From NCBI GenBank assembly GCA_963662175.1, contig OY759218.1:16458480-16522479 (forward strand): a DNA stretch of 64,000 bases, given 5' to 3'. How positions within the stretch are numbered: the first letter of the stretch is position 1; the number at the start of each line of letters is the position of its first letter. The notes under the pieces are model-generated. The model saw only the letters and a program-made list of their open reading frames with translations, was not told the origin of the DNA and made no database searches. Origin of the DNA: Aradus depressus (taxonomy: Eukaryota > Arthropoda > Insecta > Hemiptera > Aradidae). A program made the translations under genes and the position numbers. Below are positions 22,601 to 34,400 of this stretch, piece by piece.

Positions 22601-25600
22601 AGACATGCAATTTCTTCTGGTGTAGCCAAAGGCCTGCAATACCTTCACACGATTGGAGATAAACCCTTAATCCATGGTGATATAAAGAGGTATATTACAT
22701 TATCAATATATTTATTTACTGAGAGCACTGGTAGCTCAGTGGTATCCGTACTTGCTTACGGAGCTCAAGGTCGCGATTTCGAAAACCGGCCGAGGCCCTT
22801 ATTTTATTTTTATCTGGGAGTGAAAATAAACTTTAGAACGTCGTCCTTCAGATGGGACGTTAAGCGATGGTACCGAGCCTGTACGATGTCAGGTACTCGT
22901 TAAAGATCCCTACCCTAGATGAATAAAAAAATTTAGGGTTGGCACAATTTAGGAATCCCATAGTAGAGTCTGGCTCATGCCCACCAGAGTGACGAAAAAG
23001 CGCTCTGATAGTAGGCGATATAACCTCGTAGTCTATTTTTTAAATATTTTTATTTTACCATATAAAACCCATGTTACAATAAATTTCTCAAAGGAGGAGT
23101 AGGTATTATCTGTGCAAGTTTACCGAAATACTTTCTTTCAATGTAATATGTACTATGCAATGTCCTCTTCTTATAGTTAATATATTTCTTTACATTTTTA
23201 GTGCAAATATCTTGTTAGATCCTCATTTCGTGCCGAAAATTGGAGATTTTGGCTTAGCCAGAGAAGGTCCTCCTGAACAGTACACTCACATTAAAGTGAG
23301 TAGGGTCCATGGAACTCGTCCTTATTTGCCAGACGAATTCATACGATCTAAAAAATTATCCACTAAAGTTGATGTTTTTGGGTTTGGCATTGTAAGTATG
23401 TTTTTTTTTTTTGCTGGTTTGAATACATTTATGTATGTAAAACATGAAGAAAAAACTAACCTTTATCATTTTTGCTATTCACAAAAAATTATACTGGTGG
23501 GAGTTTTTTTAGTATTGCTGTCATCTTCAGAGTACAAAAATAAAATACCAGTTTTTTTCTTTGTTTTATTAATTGTTTCACAATACATTTGCAAAAATGT
23601 TAAATATGATTTATGTGTTGCTTCCTCGCATATCGGAAGGACAGAGGATTTTGATGTTCCTGAGAGCCAAACATTTTTTTGCCCTTAGATTTCAAATTTT
23701 CCGTAAGAGTTTTGCATCTCATGTTGAAACAAACAGTTGACCCATTCAAATTCATTCTTTATCGGGTAATAACTAAAGGTAGATAACCTGCAACGGTTTT
23801 TGAAAAAATCCTTTTTTGTTGAACGGGTACATTGTATCTCTAAATTGTTTTATAACTCCATTCCTTGAGACCCGAATATCAATTAAAGGTAGCTTTATGT
23901 GCGAGGAAGCTTTGTGCAATTACTTGACGAATATGTTTTTAGATTTTGATGTAAAATCAACATGCCTACTCACGAAGAAATAATTATTTTGCAGGTACTC
24001 TTTGAAATAGCTACAGGCTTGAGAGTTTATGATGAATTTAGGACACATAAGTATCTGGTAAGATTTTGTATTGCTAATTCATTGCACATAGTTTTTTCCA
24101 GATAAAAAATGGCTTGCTCCAATAAATATTAATTTATATATATATATATGGAGAGGAGCGATGGGAGGGGATGAAGAGGTCCGAAGGACGGGATCTGGTG
24201 TGTCTTTGGTGGACAGAGGACTTGAATTGGAACATTTGGTAAAGGTAGTAGGGTTCTTTGGATTTTAACATTTGGAAGAGGAAGGAACCTAGGAGGTAAT
24301 CACGGCGGTAGGAGGATTTGAGCCATTTCAACTCGGAGCATCTCTAGGGACATCAAAAACAAACCCTGAGCATTGAGGGTTCGTTGGAGTTTGTTATCGA
24401 GATTTGCTGTTGATAAATGAAAAATTGATGTTGATAAATAAAAGCAAGTCAGCTCTATACTCGATTTAGTCTTATTGTGTCTTCCCATTCTTGTGTGACA
24501 TCATAGCTGAGACTGTTATTACATTTGTAGAAGGGCCATATTGAATCATTCCAAGACGAAAGGATAAACGAAGTGAGGGACCAGAAGGGTGGTCAGGATG
24601 AAGGGAATATCTTTAGTCTACTGGTGTCTTTAGGTAGGAAGTGTGTCTCAGTGAAGCCGAAAGATAGACCGGAGATGGTGGTCGCCTGGCAGCAGCTCAC
24701 CTCATCATATCTGGAGCCGCACACATCCTTCCCCCGCTCTGGTCAGTGAACACATGCAAAAACGTTAAATCAGAAGATAAAGAAAAACAAATGTTTCTTT
24801 AAATATTGTTTATTTTACAAAATATATGTAATGTATGGGAGTATTTTCGATATTGCTTACCAACTTCAGCCACTACTTATCAAATATGCAGTATTTTTAT
24901 ACATATATTATTTGTTAAGTCGTAGCTGAATATGATAGCAATACCGAAAGTACTCCCATATATTTATATATTTTGGGAAATAGACCATATTTAAAAAAAA
25001 CATACGTTTTTCTTTTTTTTTTATTAATTGTTTCACAGTATATAGAAAATGTTAAGTAACATGTACAAATGGTTTAAAAAGTCAGAAAACTCCTGAATAT
25101 CTCTGGTTCTACTGATGGTAGCATTCTCTAGTGAACTCGATTAGGAAATATCCTGTGTTCAACAATGAATTAAGAAAAAACTGTTTTTTAACAGAGTTGC
25201 TGTTCTTTCTGCCCCAATTGAGAGTACATGAGAACACCAAATAAAAAAAAATAGCTAAAACCGTAAATCAGTTATTTAAAATGCTTAAATTAGACATTCA
25301 GTACTGTACATTTCACTATTCAATTTATTTTCAGTATTTTTTTCCAGGCACATCTACATCGAGTATCGATCAGAAAATTGAAAACTGTTCTACAGAGGCA
25401 GTTCGACAACGAAGTCATTCCTCAGCCAATACTAGCCAACCTGTAAGAACTTAATGTTTATTACTAGAGAACGGATTTCTCTGATGTCGCCTATCGATGG
25501 TCTTGGATCGCAACCTCTTTTGTCGAAAAACCTAGTTTTTCAGGAGAGATAGAAACTTGTGAAAAATGTATGCACGAGCTTACTCTATAATATTCCGGGG

Positions 25601-26655
25601 TTAATGCAGACGAAATTATGACAGATGACATACGAGACATTTTTTTTTTCAGTATTTATTTTTCTACTTTTTTTTCATTTTTGAGGTTTTTACAGATGTA
25701 TCATTACTTCCTTCCACGGTATCTATAAAAAATCATTTTCCATTTTCTGTGACGACGAGGTTGCGTTTCATTTTATACTAATATATACCTCTAATAAATA
25801 CCGTGGATTCAATTTTTAATTATATAATAGATATAATTTATGGATTCAAACCGACAACTCTGTCCTCTAATTCTTTTTAAAATAAACCTGGGAAGATTTT
25901 CACTAGATTTTTTTTTTTGATATATTTATTTTTCTTACTTTGAATTTTAATATTTATAGTACCTTTTGTAATTTTTACGTATTTTAAAAATTCCATGTTT
26001 CTAATTTTTATTATTATATTATATTTATCCTGTTTTTATTTATAACTATTAAAAAAAAAAAAAAATTGCTCTATTTTATTTTGTATTATTTATTCATATT
26101 TTGTATTGTTAATATAATGTGTATTCTATTCCTTTTATTTTATTATTTATGAAAGTTATATTACAGGGGTAGCCATAGCGGGGCTCCCGGACCTTCCTAA
26201 AATAAAATTAAAATATATAAAAAAGAGGAACAAAGGGAAAAATATATTAAACTCAATATCATTAAACATTATTTTATTTTTACAAATTTAGTAAATCGTT
26301 ATGGTGGTGTCTGTACAGGTGTACTTAATAGTCTCAGTATTTAATGCACAATGTTCCACCTGGGATATTTTTTGTCAGGAACATGCTTTCAGAATAGTAA
26401 CTAAAAGACGAACGCAACAATAGGGCCCGTGGACGTGGCTTAGTTTAAAATTCCATCGTGGAGGCGCTTTTAGTAGCTTGTATCGGAAATAACTATGTTA
26501 TTGAATCTCCTAAAGCTCGAGTAGTTAGCTACCTTTGTTATATAATTTTAATAATTATGAAATAAATAAGATATATTATTTTTCAGAATGAAGACAACGA
26601 TGACTTGCCACTCATATCCTTTTTGTGTTCTCAAAATGATTCTGCCTCTTCATGA
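16655..26655 (+). CDS. pll: Pelle/IRAK4-like Death-domain serine/threonine kinase (12 exons)
   Basis: Pelle/IRAK4 is the kinase of the Toll/IL-1 receptor pathway, recruited by MyD88/Tube through its Death domain. Exons: 16655-16763, 17211-17396, 18694-18806, 18885-19041, 19563-19735, 22079-22267, 22571-22689, 23202-23391, 23995-24057, 24531-24741, 25348-25442, 26587-26655 (1674 nt, 557 aa, all in phase). The Death domain is residues 1-100 (LPYPERKALCRLLD; SPTDELLTLWG). A Lys/Asn-rich linker spans about 130-190. The kinase domain is about 213-500: glycine loop GKGGFGTVFKG (221-231), VAIK lysine 241, helix-C Glu 265, Tyr gatekeeper 294 as in IRAKs, catalytic HGDIK (344-348), DFG (364-366). All catalytic residues are intact. 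Drosophila Pelle is 501 aa and IRAK4 460 aa. The start could also be the Met at 16676. The join of exons 3 and 4 uses a GTTAGT donor and is the least certain. IRAK1/Tube-like kinases are the alternative. Confidence 0.92.
17676..17926. repeat. Perfect long hairpin, 65-bp arms
   Basis: The arm 17676-17740 (GTTATTTTCATTTTTTAGAC ...) is an exact reverse complement of 17862-17926 by my reading. The 121-bp centre is T-rich, (TC)n and (TA)n, and largely self-complementary too. It lies in the second intron of the Pelle-like gene, so it would be transcribed as a stem-loop. No coding content. Confidence 0.85.
18001..18230. other. GC-richer unidentified insert ending in a C-run
   Basis: A stretch of markedly higher GC (GGAGGGCTGCGGTGAAGGAT; CCCAGAGCGGGCAGGGATG) ends in CTCTCACC plus a C-homopolymer at about 18206-18224. 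No domain or inverted end was recognised. Its composition suggests a TE fragment within the Pelle intron. Confidence 0.4.
18373..18522 (+). repeat. Second tRNA-like SINE family (partial)
   Basis: Contains a B-box-like GGTTTGAATCCCGTCCGGGA and continues ATTTCGTAGATAGAACTCCC to a tail CTAAATGGCGTCTGCCGAGG. The A-box side (18373-18395) is degraded. The sequence differs from the GAGGGCGCCGG SINE, so it is a separate family. No second copy was noticed in the window. Confidence 0.45.
19905..20870 (-). pseudogene. LINE 3' fragment (zinc-knuckle end of RT ORF)
   Basis: The minus-strand reading includes GLLDYVRNPGTENLRIVETA and, after frame loss, GVRNLTKEPFRDDDNEYCQM followed by CGLEVMDSTYHFLAICPRL. 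The CxxC-H-C pattern is the zinc-knuckle-like module found at the C-terminus of many LINE ORF2 proteins. The 3' end runs into AATAAATAAATAAAGAATAA near 19905. Polymerase motifs are absent, so the copy is strongly 5'-truncated. It lies antisense in the Pelle intron 19736-22078. Confidence 0.7.
20901..21422. mobile_element. TA-flanked MITE, TIR TGAGGCGTTGCGG, with GTTGAGTTCGC repeats
   Basis: Left end TGAGGCGTTGCGGATACGAA and the matching complement ending CCGCAACGCCTCA (21410-21422), each flanked by TA. About 34 bp of the ends agree. The motif GCGAACTCAACA or its complement occurs five times (about 20923, 20980, 21218, 21308, 21390). No transposase. A Tc1/mariner-type non-autonomous element is likely. 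Confidence 0.75.
21833..22010 (+). repeat. Copy of the 'TCGGCAGTTATTA' interspersed repeat (partial)
   Basis: Shares GAATTAATTAACTTCTTTG, AGCCGATTTTGTTGAAAATT, AATAGGTGTC and ATTACATAACCTCCCTTATA with the other family members. It lies shortly before Pelle exon 6. Confidence 0.5.
22722..23033 (+). mobile_element. tRNA-derived SINE, diverged
   Basis: GAGAGCACTGGTAGCTCAGT at the 5' end, then the family body (GATGGGACGTTAAGCGATGG; CGATGTCAGGTACTCGTTAA). The B box is damaged (GATTTCGAAAACC). The 3' part ends at ACCTCGTAGTC without the CCTAA tail. It is in the Pelle intron between exons 7 and 8. Confidence 0.88.
24150..24402 (-). pseudogene. LINE fragment, same family as 10010-11640
   Basis: The minus strand encodes MKWLKSSYRRDYLLGSFLFQ and [20 protein letters not shown], nearly identical to the LINE piece at 10564-10890. 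Only about 250 bp survive, flanked on the left by a (TA)n run. In the Pelle intron between exons 9 and 10. Confidence 0.8.
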
Positions 26656-28249
26656 TGCTGCTAAATATCACCATTAGTGGACAACTACAATTCACTTTAA
26701 AATGGCTAATACCAATTGTATATGTATAACCAGCTGTTTCATCCGACATTGCTCGACAGTAAATTTTCGTAGCAAAACATGTATAGAGCCTTCTCAGGTT
26801 CTATTGACTCTCATCATGATTGGGAATACAGCTTCACTTATCTGGAATCGCTTCTTTCGGCTATTTTACCTGGCGCTCCCCGGAGGGGTAAAATATTGCT
26901 TAAGATATCTTGTCGGAGAAAAACGCAAATTTTCTTTTGAATTTTTTAGAATTTTTTGTAAAAATATTTGGCATAATTTTTTTTTAAATACTTTTCTACT
27001 ACATACATTGAAGCAAAATAGTTTCATTGATGTAATAGATTTTTGTATTTAATACATTTTATGAAAGTTACCTGTTTTTCAAAAAAGTTGTGTTACAGAA
27101 AGGTTTTAAAACTGAAGAAATAAAGTGCAATAAATTTTTTTTTGCATTCATTTATTTTTTACCATTAAAACGAATGTTTGTCCTAATTTAAAATGTAATA
27201 ATTGTATTAATTTATTGAATATTAATTATTAAGCAATTATTTATAATTTTCGGGTCACATTGACCCGACGTGAGTACTTATGTCCCAGGTAACGAGGTGA
27301 TGGCTTAAGGGTTAAGATTGGCTTTGTAAGGTCACAAGGTTTTCGAAGGAGGCGACAACATTTTTCATAACTTTTGATTAATAAAGACGAAGAGCAGTTC
27401 TATTCCGGATAGGTGAGGCTTTCCTCCAAATAGTGAGGGACTGCATATCAGATTCTATACTTGCTTTGATACATCAATTATAACAGGCAAAATTACTCCT
27501 GTGCGGATCTACCTTATAGTCAAATAATATAATCAATAAATACATTTTTTTTTTGTTCTTGTTTATTTGAGCAATACACAAATCGTTTCCCACCCATATA
27601 CTTTTGATGTAGAGAAGTGATCCTTTTTTTATTATTTATAAATTTAGGTGAAACTTTAAATGTTTGGCTCTACTGGAAAAGAATTTTAGAATTATGGTTT
27701 GTCTGGCAACGCTGACGCAGTTACTGCTTCACTTGTGTTTATATGGTTATTTTTTTAATAGGTTTTTTAGCTTCGGTTCCTTGTTTTTTACATGAATGAG
27801 TGGGTCTTTAAAAAAAAACTGTGTAGTTGGGTAGTTTGATAAGTAACTGCATCTGGTTTTGTATTCAATTGTTTTCTCAAACGGTACTAAATAACCGAAA
27901 TGAATCCAACTTGCAAGGTCAAGCCTTCAGATTTACGACGCTGTATGTAGGTCTCTTATGTTCACTTTCCTTATAATTGTTATCTTTTATAATTGGTTTA
28001 TTTAAGATTAGAAGAAGTGTTTTTTATTTGATAAGAGCAGACAACCTTGGAAAGTTTATTATATTTTAAAAAGCGGTTAGTTACCCATTGTCTTTCACCA
28101 AGTTATATTCTACAAAAAAAAAAAAAAACTCTTTTGAATAACCCTAACTTTGTGTTAACGTATTTACATATATTTTGAAATTCTAAAAGTATTTTGTTCC
28201 CTATATTTTCTATCACTCATTTTTTCTTGTGAGTGCCTTATAAATAGTC
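26656..28249. other. Spacer between Pelle-like gene and chloride channel
   Basis: Holds the Pelle 3' UTR (poly(A) signal AATAAA at 27119-27124), a small hairpin CGGGTCACATTGACCCG (27250-27266) close to an AAGGGTTAA string that may be one end of a TTAA-type element, and the presumed promoter of the channel gene. No other gene was seen. Confidence 0.5.
27119..27124 (+). terminator. Candidate poly(A) signal of Pelle-like gene
   Basis: AATAAA in GAAGAAATAAAGTGC, 464 bp past the stop codon at 26653-26655. Confidence 0.5.
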
Positions 28250-31200
28250 ATGAGAACTTACAAATATTTGTGCGGCTGCTTATACTTTAATGTATTATTT
28301 CTTCTCATTGACTGCTGTTATGGTATTGTGTAAGTAAAATTTATCTTCCCCAACATATACAAGAAATTTTATTTATACTAACTAATCTTCGTCCAAGGCC
28401 ACAAACAATTGCTTCCCCTTAAAGGTATTGCCTGAGGCCTTTCTGATATATAAACCTAGACCCCCACCACCTCACCCTGCTCTCACACTATAAGGCAAGG
28501 AAGGACGTAAGGGCGCCGCACAGTGTGAAATGTATGAGTTTTGATTTTCAAAATTCGAGCCCCCGCTCAATTTTTGATCAATTTGGTTGAAACTAGGTGC
28601 AAAATATTTGTGAAAGCTGGCTTTTTATCAGGTAACTGCGGGTTTCACAATCAAGGTATATGCCAATTGACAGTTGCCAAAACCCCGCGAAAATTTAAAA
28701 AAATTAAAATGTTTTTTGTCTAAGTTTTTGTTAACGGATTTTTACAACTTAAATGAATGTTTTTTGGGTCGCTGATTACGAATTCAATGTTTATTCTAGC
28801 CAAAAGTGGTCCTAATGTTGTCATTTTGGCCTAAAGTGGTCCAAATTCAATATATTGGCTATTTTTGCCACTGGCATATAATACCTTGATTGTGAAACCC
28901 GCAGTTATCTGATGAAAAGCCAGCTTTCACAAATATTTTGCACCTAGTTTCATCCAAATTGATCAAAAATTGAGCGGGGGCTCGAATTTTGATAATCAAA
29001 ACTCATAAATTTCACACTCTGCGCCGGTAGCACAGAGGTGCTTGCCTACTCTGCTTAAGATCAGCTTCTTCAGTCGAAGGTTTTTTTTATCTGGAAGGAA
29101 AAAAACATTGAGCACACCGTCCTTCGGATGGGACGTTAGGAAATGGTTCTGAGCATGTGCAGACCGTTAGAGACCCCCTACCGACCTACATCTGGGCAAA
29201 TAAGATATAGGATTACCATAGAAAAGTATGGCTCATGCCCACCAGAGCAGGGAAAAGCCTCTCATAGGCAGTATGACCTCGTAGTTTCAGCATAGGTCAT
29301 AAAAACAAACAACTATGAGGCGAGATTTCTTCAAATAGGTTATGTTCCTCATATCGTTTTCAATTTATTAAAGTTCGGGGGACCATTCCTTTGTTTTATT
29401 TTACGTCATCATTTATAATTCGTAGAATATTGGAATAAAATAGTAATATAGTATATATTACCAAATAAAATATTATAGAAAATAAAATTATTTATAATTC
29501 GTAATTATATTTTCTGAGAGTTATATAACTTTAAAAATAAAATTTTAGGGACTGAACGGGAAAAATGTACATGGGTAGTTCCACGCGAAACATCCATTTA
29601 GCCGGTTCAAAAAGGTGAAAATTTTAGATTCAGTGGCACACTCCTGAAAATTGTATGCGTCTTCTTTAAGGTCCCCTAAGTCTCACAGATGTGTTGTACA
29701 AAGGAAAATCAAGTGGTGACACCCTTTTTTTTTTAATAAAACGTAAAAATGTTTAAAAATGATGAACAGCTAATCTTTCATTCATTATAATTTTCATAAA
29801 TTCTATCCAAAAGGGCTTTTCATATATACCATTTTCAAGCCTCTATTTTAAGAATATCGCATCGAAAAAAATTATTTCTTGATACCAGATGGCGCTTTAA
29901 TCGATTTAATGTAATTGACATTTTTTTATAATTTTTTATTATCAGCTTCACGCTTCTTCTTTAAATAATCTTCACGGTCGATAGCAATTTTCATCAACTT
30001 AAATAGTTAAGCAACAATTTTAGGCTTCTGTGGCCTGACGTAAAAAAAAATAGTTTGACCGTTACCATGGCAATGATTCTAACGCCCCCAACTTGTTAGG
30101 AAGTCATTGTTGCCAAACATTTTTTTTTTACAAAATGACTCAATAAAATGAAGCTTCGATGAAAATACGCGCAATTCTTGAGAACAAAATTAATTAATTA
30201 ACGAAATAAATTCATTTTAAATAATTGAAAATGAAAAAACAAAAATTCAATGTACAGATCATTTTGTTTGAATATTCATTTATACTGTGTAGTTTTCAAA
30301 AATCCTGCCGAACAAAATTTTTACACTGATGCAAATATGAAATGTTGATACAATAATAATAATAGGCTTCGACCTTGAAAGGGGTCAAATTTTATTACAT
30401 CAAACTGAAATAAACATATTTTGTTCAATACTTTTTTTTTTTCATTCGCCCATAACTTTTATGAATTCCATTAAATTCTATTTTTCAGTGTTTCTAAAAG
30501 ATAAGAACGCTACGCTTCGTTGAATGATAATAAAAAATTATAAAAAAATGTCAATTACATTAAATCGATTAAAGCGCCATCTGGTATCAAGAAATAAGAA
30601 ATATTCTTAAAGTAGAGGCTTTAAGCTTTAAAATGGTATATATGAAAAGCCCTTTTGGATAGAATTTATGAAAGTTATAATGAATGAAAGATTAGCTGTT
30701 CATCATTTTTAAACATTTTTACGTTTTATTAAAAAAAAAGGGTGTCACCACTTGTTTTTCTTTTGTACAACACATCTGTGAGACTTAGGGGACCTTAAAG
30801 AAGACGCATACAAATTTTCAGGAGTGTGCCACTGAATCTAAAATTTTCATCTTTTTGAACCGGCTAAATGGATGTTTCGCGTGGAACTACCCACATAGCA
30901 AATTTATACAGCTTTCGATTAGTCACCTTCCACATTGGTTGATTTCGCCCTTGTTTTCGAGTTTTTTGCCTTTGAGTGTAGAGACATGTGAGATCTTCCT
31001 GTGTTACGTGACTTTAAAAATAAAATGTTATGGACTGAAAGGGAAGAACGTACGTAGGAAACTTATTCAGCTTTCGATTGGTCACCTTCCACTTTGGTAT
31101 ATTTCGCCATTTTAGAGAAATGAAAGATCTTCCTGTTAAATCCACAAAATTTTAATTTTCGAGTCATATAACTCATAATTTAGTAAGATTGGAAAATCAA

Positions 31201-31354
31201 AAATTAGTCTTTTCTCCGTTTATGGAGAAATTCAGAAAATATAAGAATACACCAATATAAAAATGTGAATGTAAAAATCATTGCGATAGAAAAAAAAAGG
31301 CCAAAAATAAGGATTTGAACGCAACCGCTATAGTGAATCAGCCTGTGTTTATAT

Positions 31355-31414
<60 letters not shown>

Positions 31415-34400
31415 TACTAGAAACATATGCTATTTCATCCCAGAATATCTTACTATCTTTTTATTTTTATAATTTTTTTTTTTCAGAAATGAATCATGCC
31501 AAAGTTGTAACGCATCTCGAGATCAAGATACATTCATGAATGGTTTTTGTTATGACAAATGGACGAGGCCAAGGAATGGCAGTCAACCTCTTGCCATATT
31601 TGTCAGAATGTACATCTATTCCCTGGGTGCCATAGAAGCTCACAACCTTGTAGGTAAAGTATCATCATACAAACAAAAAAATAATTTTAGGATTTTTTAA
31701 AAAGCCGTTTATATGGGGTGTTTTTTTTAGAGGTTTGTTTTTCCAATAGGGATTAAACTGTCTTACAGTGGTCTTGTCGGGCAACCCGAATGTTATTTAT
31801 ACTCAGTTTGGTTTGCCATTTCACCATGAATAGACTTACCCCAGAACAACGCTTGCAAATTGTGCAAATTTATTTCCAAAATCGTGGTTTAGTTTGCGAA
31901 ACTTACCGTGTGATACGTCCATTTTACGGTCGACATAATCGTCCATCCGAGCAATTAATTCGAATGACCATGGATCGTTTTCGCCCCACGCATACTCTAA
32001 TTGATAATAAGCATCCGCAGAGACGTCGTTCAATGCGCACCGAAGAAGCCATTGCTGCTCTAGAGCGTAGTGTTGAGGAGGACCCGAATGAGTCGATTCG
32101 CCATCGCGCACAGCAATTAGAGCTGTCTCCATCCAATTTATGGAAGATTTTGTGGAAAGATCTTGGTTTAGGACCTTACAAGATCCAGCTCGTACAACAA
32201 TTGAAGCCGCTTGACCATCGTTTGCGTCGTACGTTCGCTGGTTGGGCCGAAAACGAGATTGCTCTTGATCCCCATTTTCACCACAAAACTTTGTTCAGCG
32301 ATGAGGCTCATTTTTGGTTGAATGGCCGCATTTGGAGTGAAGAAAATCCACAATCCATTGTTGAGACTCCGTTACATCCACAAAAAGTCACTGTTTGGTG
32401 TGCTTTATGGGCTGGTGGAATCATTGGTCCATATTTCTTGAAAAATGATGCCGGTCAGAACGTTACAGTCAATGGAGACCGCTATTCTACGCCGATAAAC
32501 CAGAGACGATGGTCGACTTGGAAGCCAACATTCGCCGCGTTATTGCCGATATACGGCCTCAGTTGCTCGAAAAAGTGGTCGAAAATCGGACTTCCAGATT
32601 GCGCTTTATTCGACCAGCCGCGGCCATATGCCCGAAATCATATTTAAACACTAATGGCATAAAATTATCTTTCCAATAAAGCCAATACCATGGCTATTAC
32701 CACGATTTTTATGTGTTTCATTTCATTTTAAAGTTCTATACCTCTAAAAAAAAATCTATATATGGTGACTCATGTTGTAAGGGCAAAACTTCCGAAATAT
32801 ATTTAGGAGGACAAAATAAGTTAAACATGTAATATAAACATGGGACCTTAAACGTATCATGATAAAGTCACAGCCCAAGAAATTCGTCGGTAAATCATTA
32901 GCAATATACTTCCCCAGCTGGAATTATGTGTAAAGCCTCAAGCTTTCGTTATATTTTTTAACGAAAAACGAGGAATGTTATACTGTGTAACAGTACGTCT
33001 GCGGGAGTTTTAAAATGCTGTTTTGGATAAATATTTAATGTATGTATAATGTACTTATTTGCTCTAGTTGCTATAGCGAGTTTAGTTACGGTTATGTAGA
33101 CTGAGCCAATATTTATATTTAAAAAAACAAGAATGGGACTTAGTCTACTTGGCGTCTCAGGGGCTTATTTAAAAATTAATGTTTTTTTTATTTAAACGAT
33201 GTAGCGATTTTCTTTTTTACTGGACATATCTGTAAATTTTGTGGTTTTATTACTCGGGATAGACAAACTATTTAGGCATTTAAGAAATTAATTGGCCGAG
33301 ATTAGCGAGGACTAGATTTCAAACAATAATGAAAAAATTGGATGTTCTTGACACACACTCCTCAATCAGTCAATAAAGTAACTGAAGAAAATAAACTCTA
33401 CCGGTGTTGTTTTAGTCAGTTCTTTTTTTAAATATATAAAAACCATTTTGTGTTCTTTGATAGCTTTGCTGTTGTTTTTATGTGTATTTACGAAAGAAAT
33501 GTATCGTTCGCCCCTTTTGGTCCAAATGGAAATGAGTTGTGAGCTATAAATACATAATTGATGTATAACTTTTTTTTTTTTTAAAGCAATTTACAGCTCA
33601 TATGTTGGTGACGTACAGATGGAAAGATGAAAGACTCCAACGGAATGGGAGCATTGTTGAAGGGGAGGGAATTCTTCAGAACAAAGTGTGGACCCCACAT
33701 TTGTATATTGTAAACGAACAGGACAGCAAAATCATGGGCTCTGGCCAAGACGTCCTTCTCACTATCAATGGTGATGGAACCGTCATTTATTCTACAAGGT
33801 AACGAATAATAATAATAACTCGAGGGCCAGCTCACATATATAGAATAGTTGGGGCAGAGGTTTAATCCAAGATTTACTCATCAAACAGATAATCTATGGA
33901 ATTAATTTTAGCTGTCTTCTTCGGGTCATGGGAACACTCTAAATAATCAAATATAACAATAAAACAATCCGATTATCCGTTAATGGGTTACCCCCCCCCC
34001 CCCCCCCCTCCCGCATAGCCCCTGTTAAGAATTTGGAGACACCATACACCCTATTTTCCAACTTTGCTTTTAAGAATACTACATGTTAAATTTAATTTCA
34101 TTAAAATCCGATCATCCGTTGATGAGCTAGACCTATTTTTATGTATATATGTTATCACAATGGCGCGACAACCCACTAATGAGTCAAGGCCTCCTCCAAC
34201 AGTGTCCGCCAGTTATCCCTGTTTTGTGCAGCTGCACTCCAGTGTCGGACTCCAAGCAGGCTCCTCGCATCATTCGCCACACCATCCTGCCACCTCAGCT
34301 TCGGCCTCCCGACGCGTCTTGTTCCGTAAAGCCGGTCCGACATCGTCTTCCTCGGGATCTCATGTTCGCCCATCCTTGCCACATGTCCGGCCCACCTGAG

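Noticed and set aside
28239..28247. TATAAATAG just before the channel ATG
   Set aside because: Only about 3 bp upstream of the start codon at 28250, so it cannot be the TATA box for a transcript beginning with that ATG.
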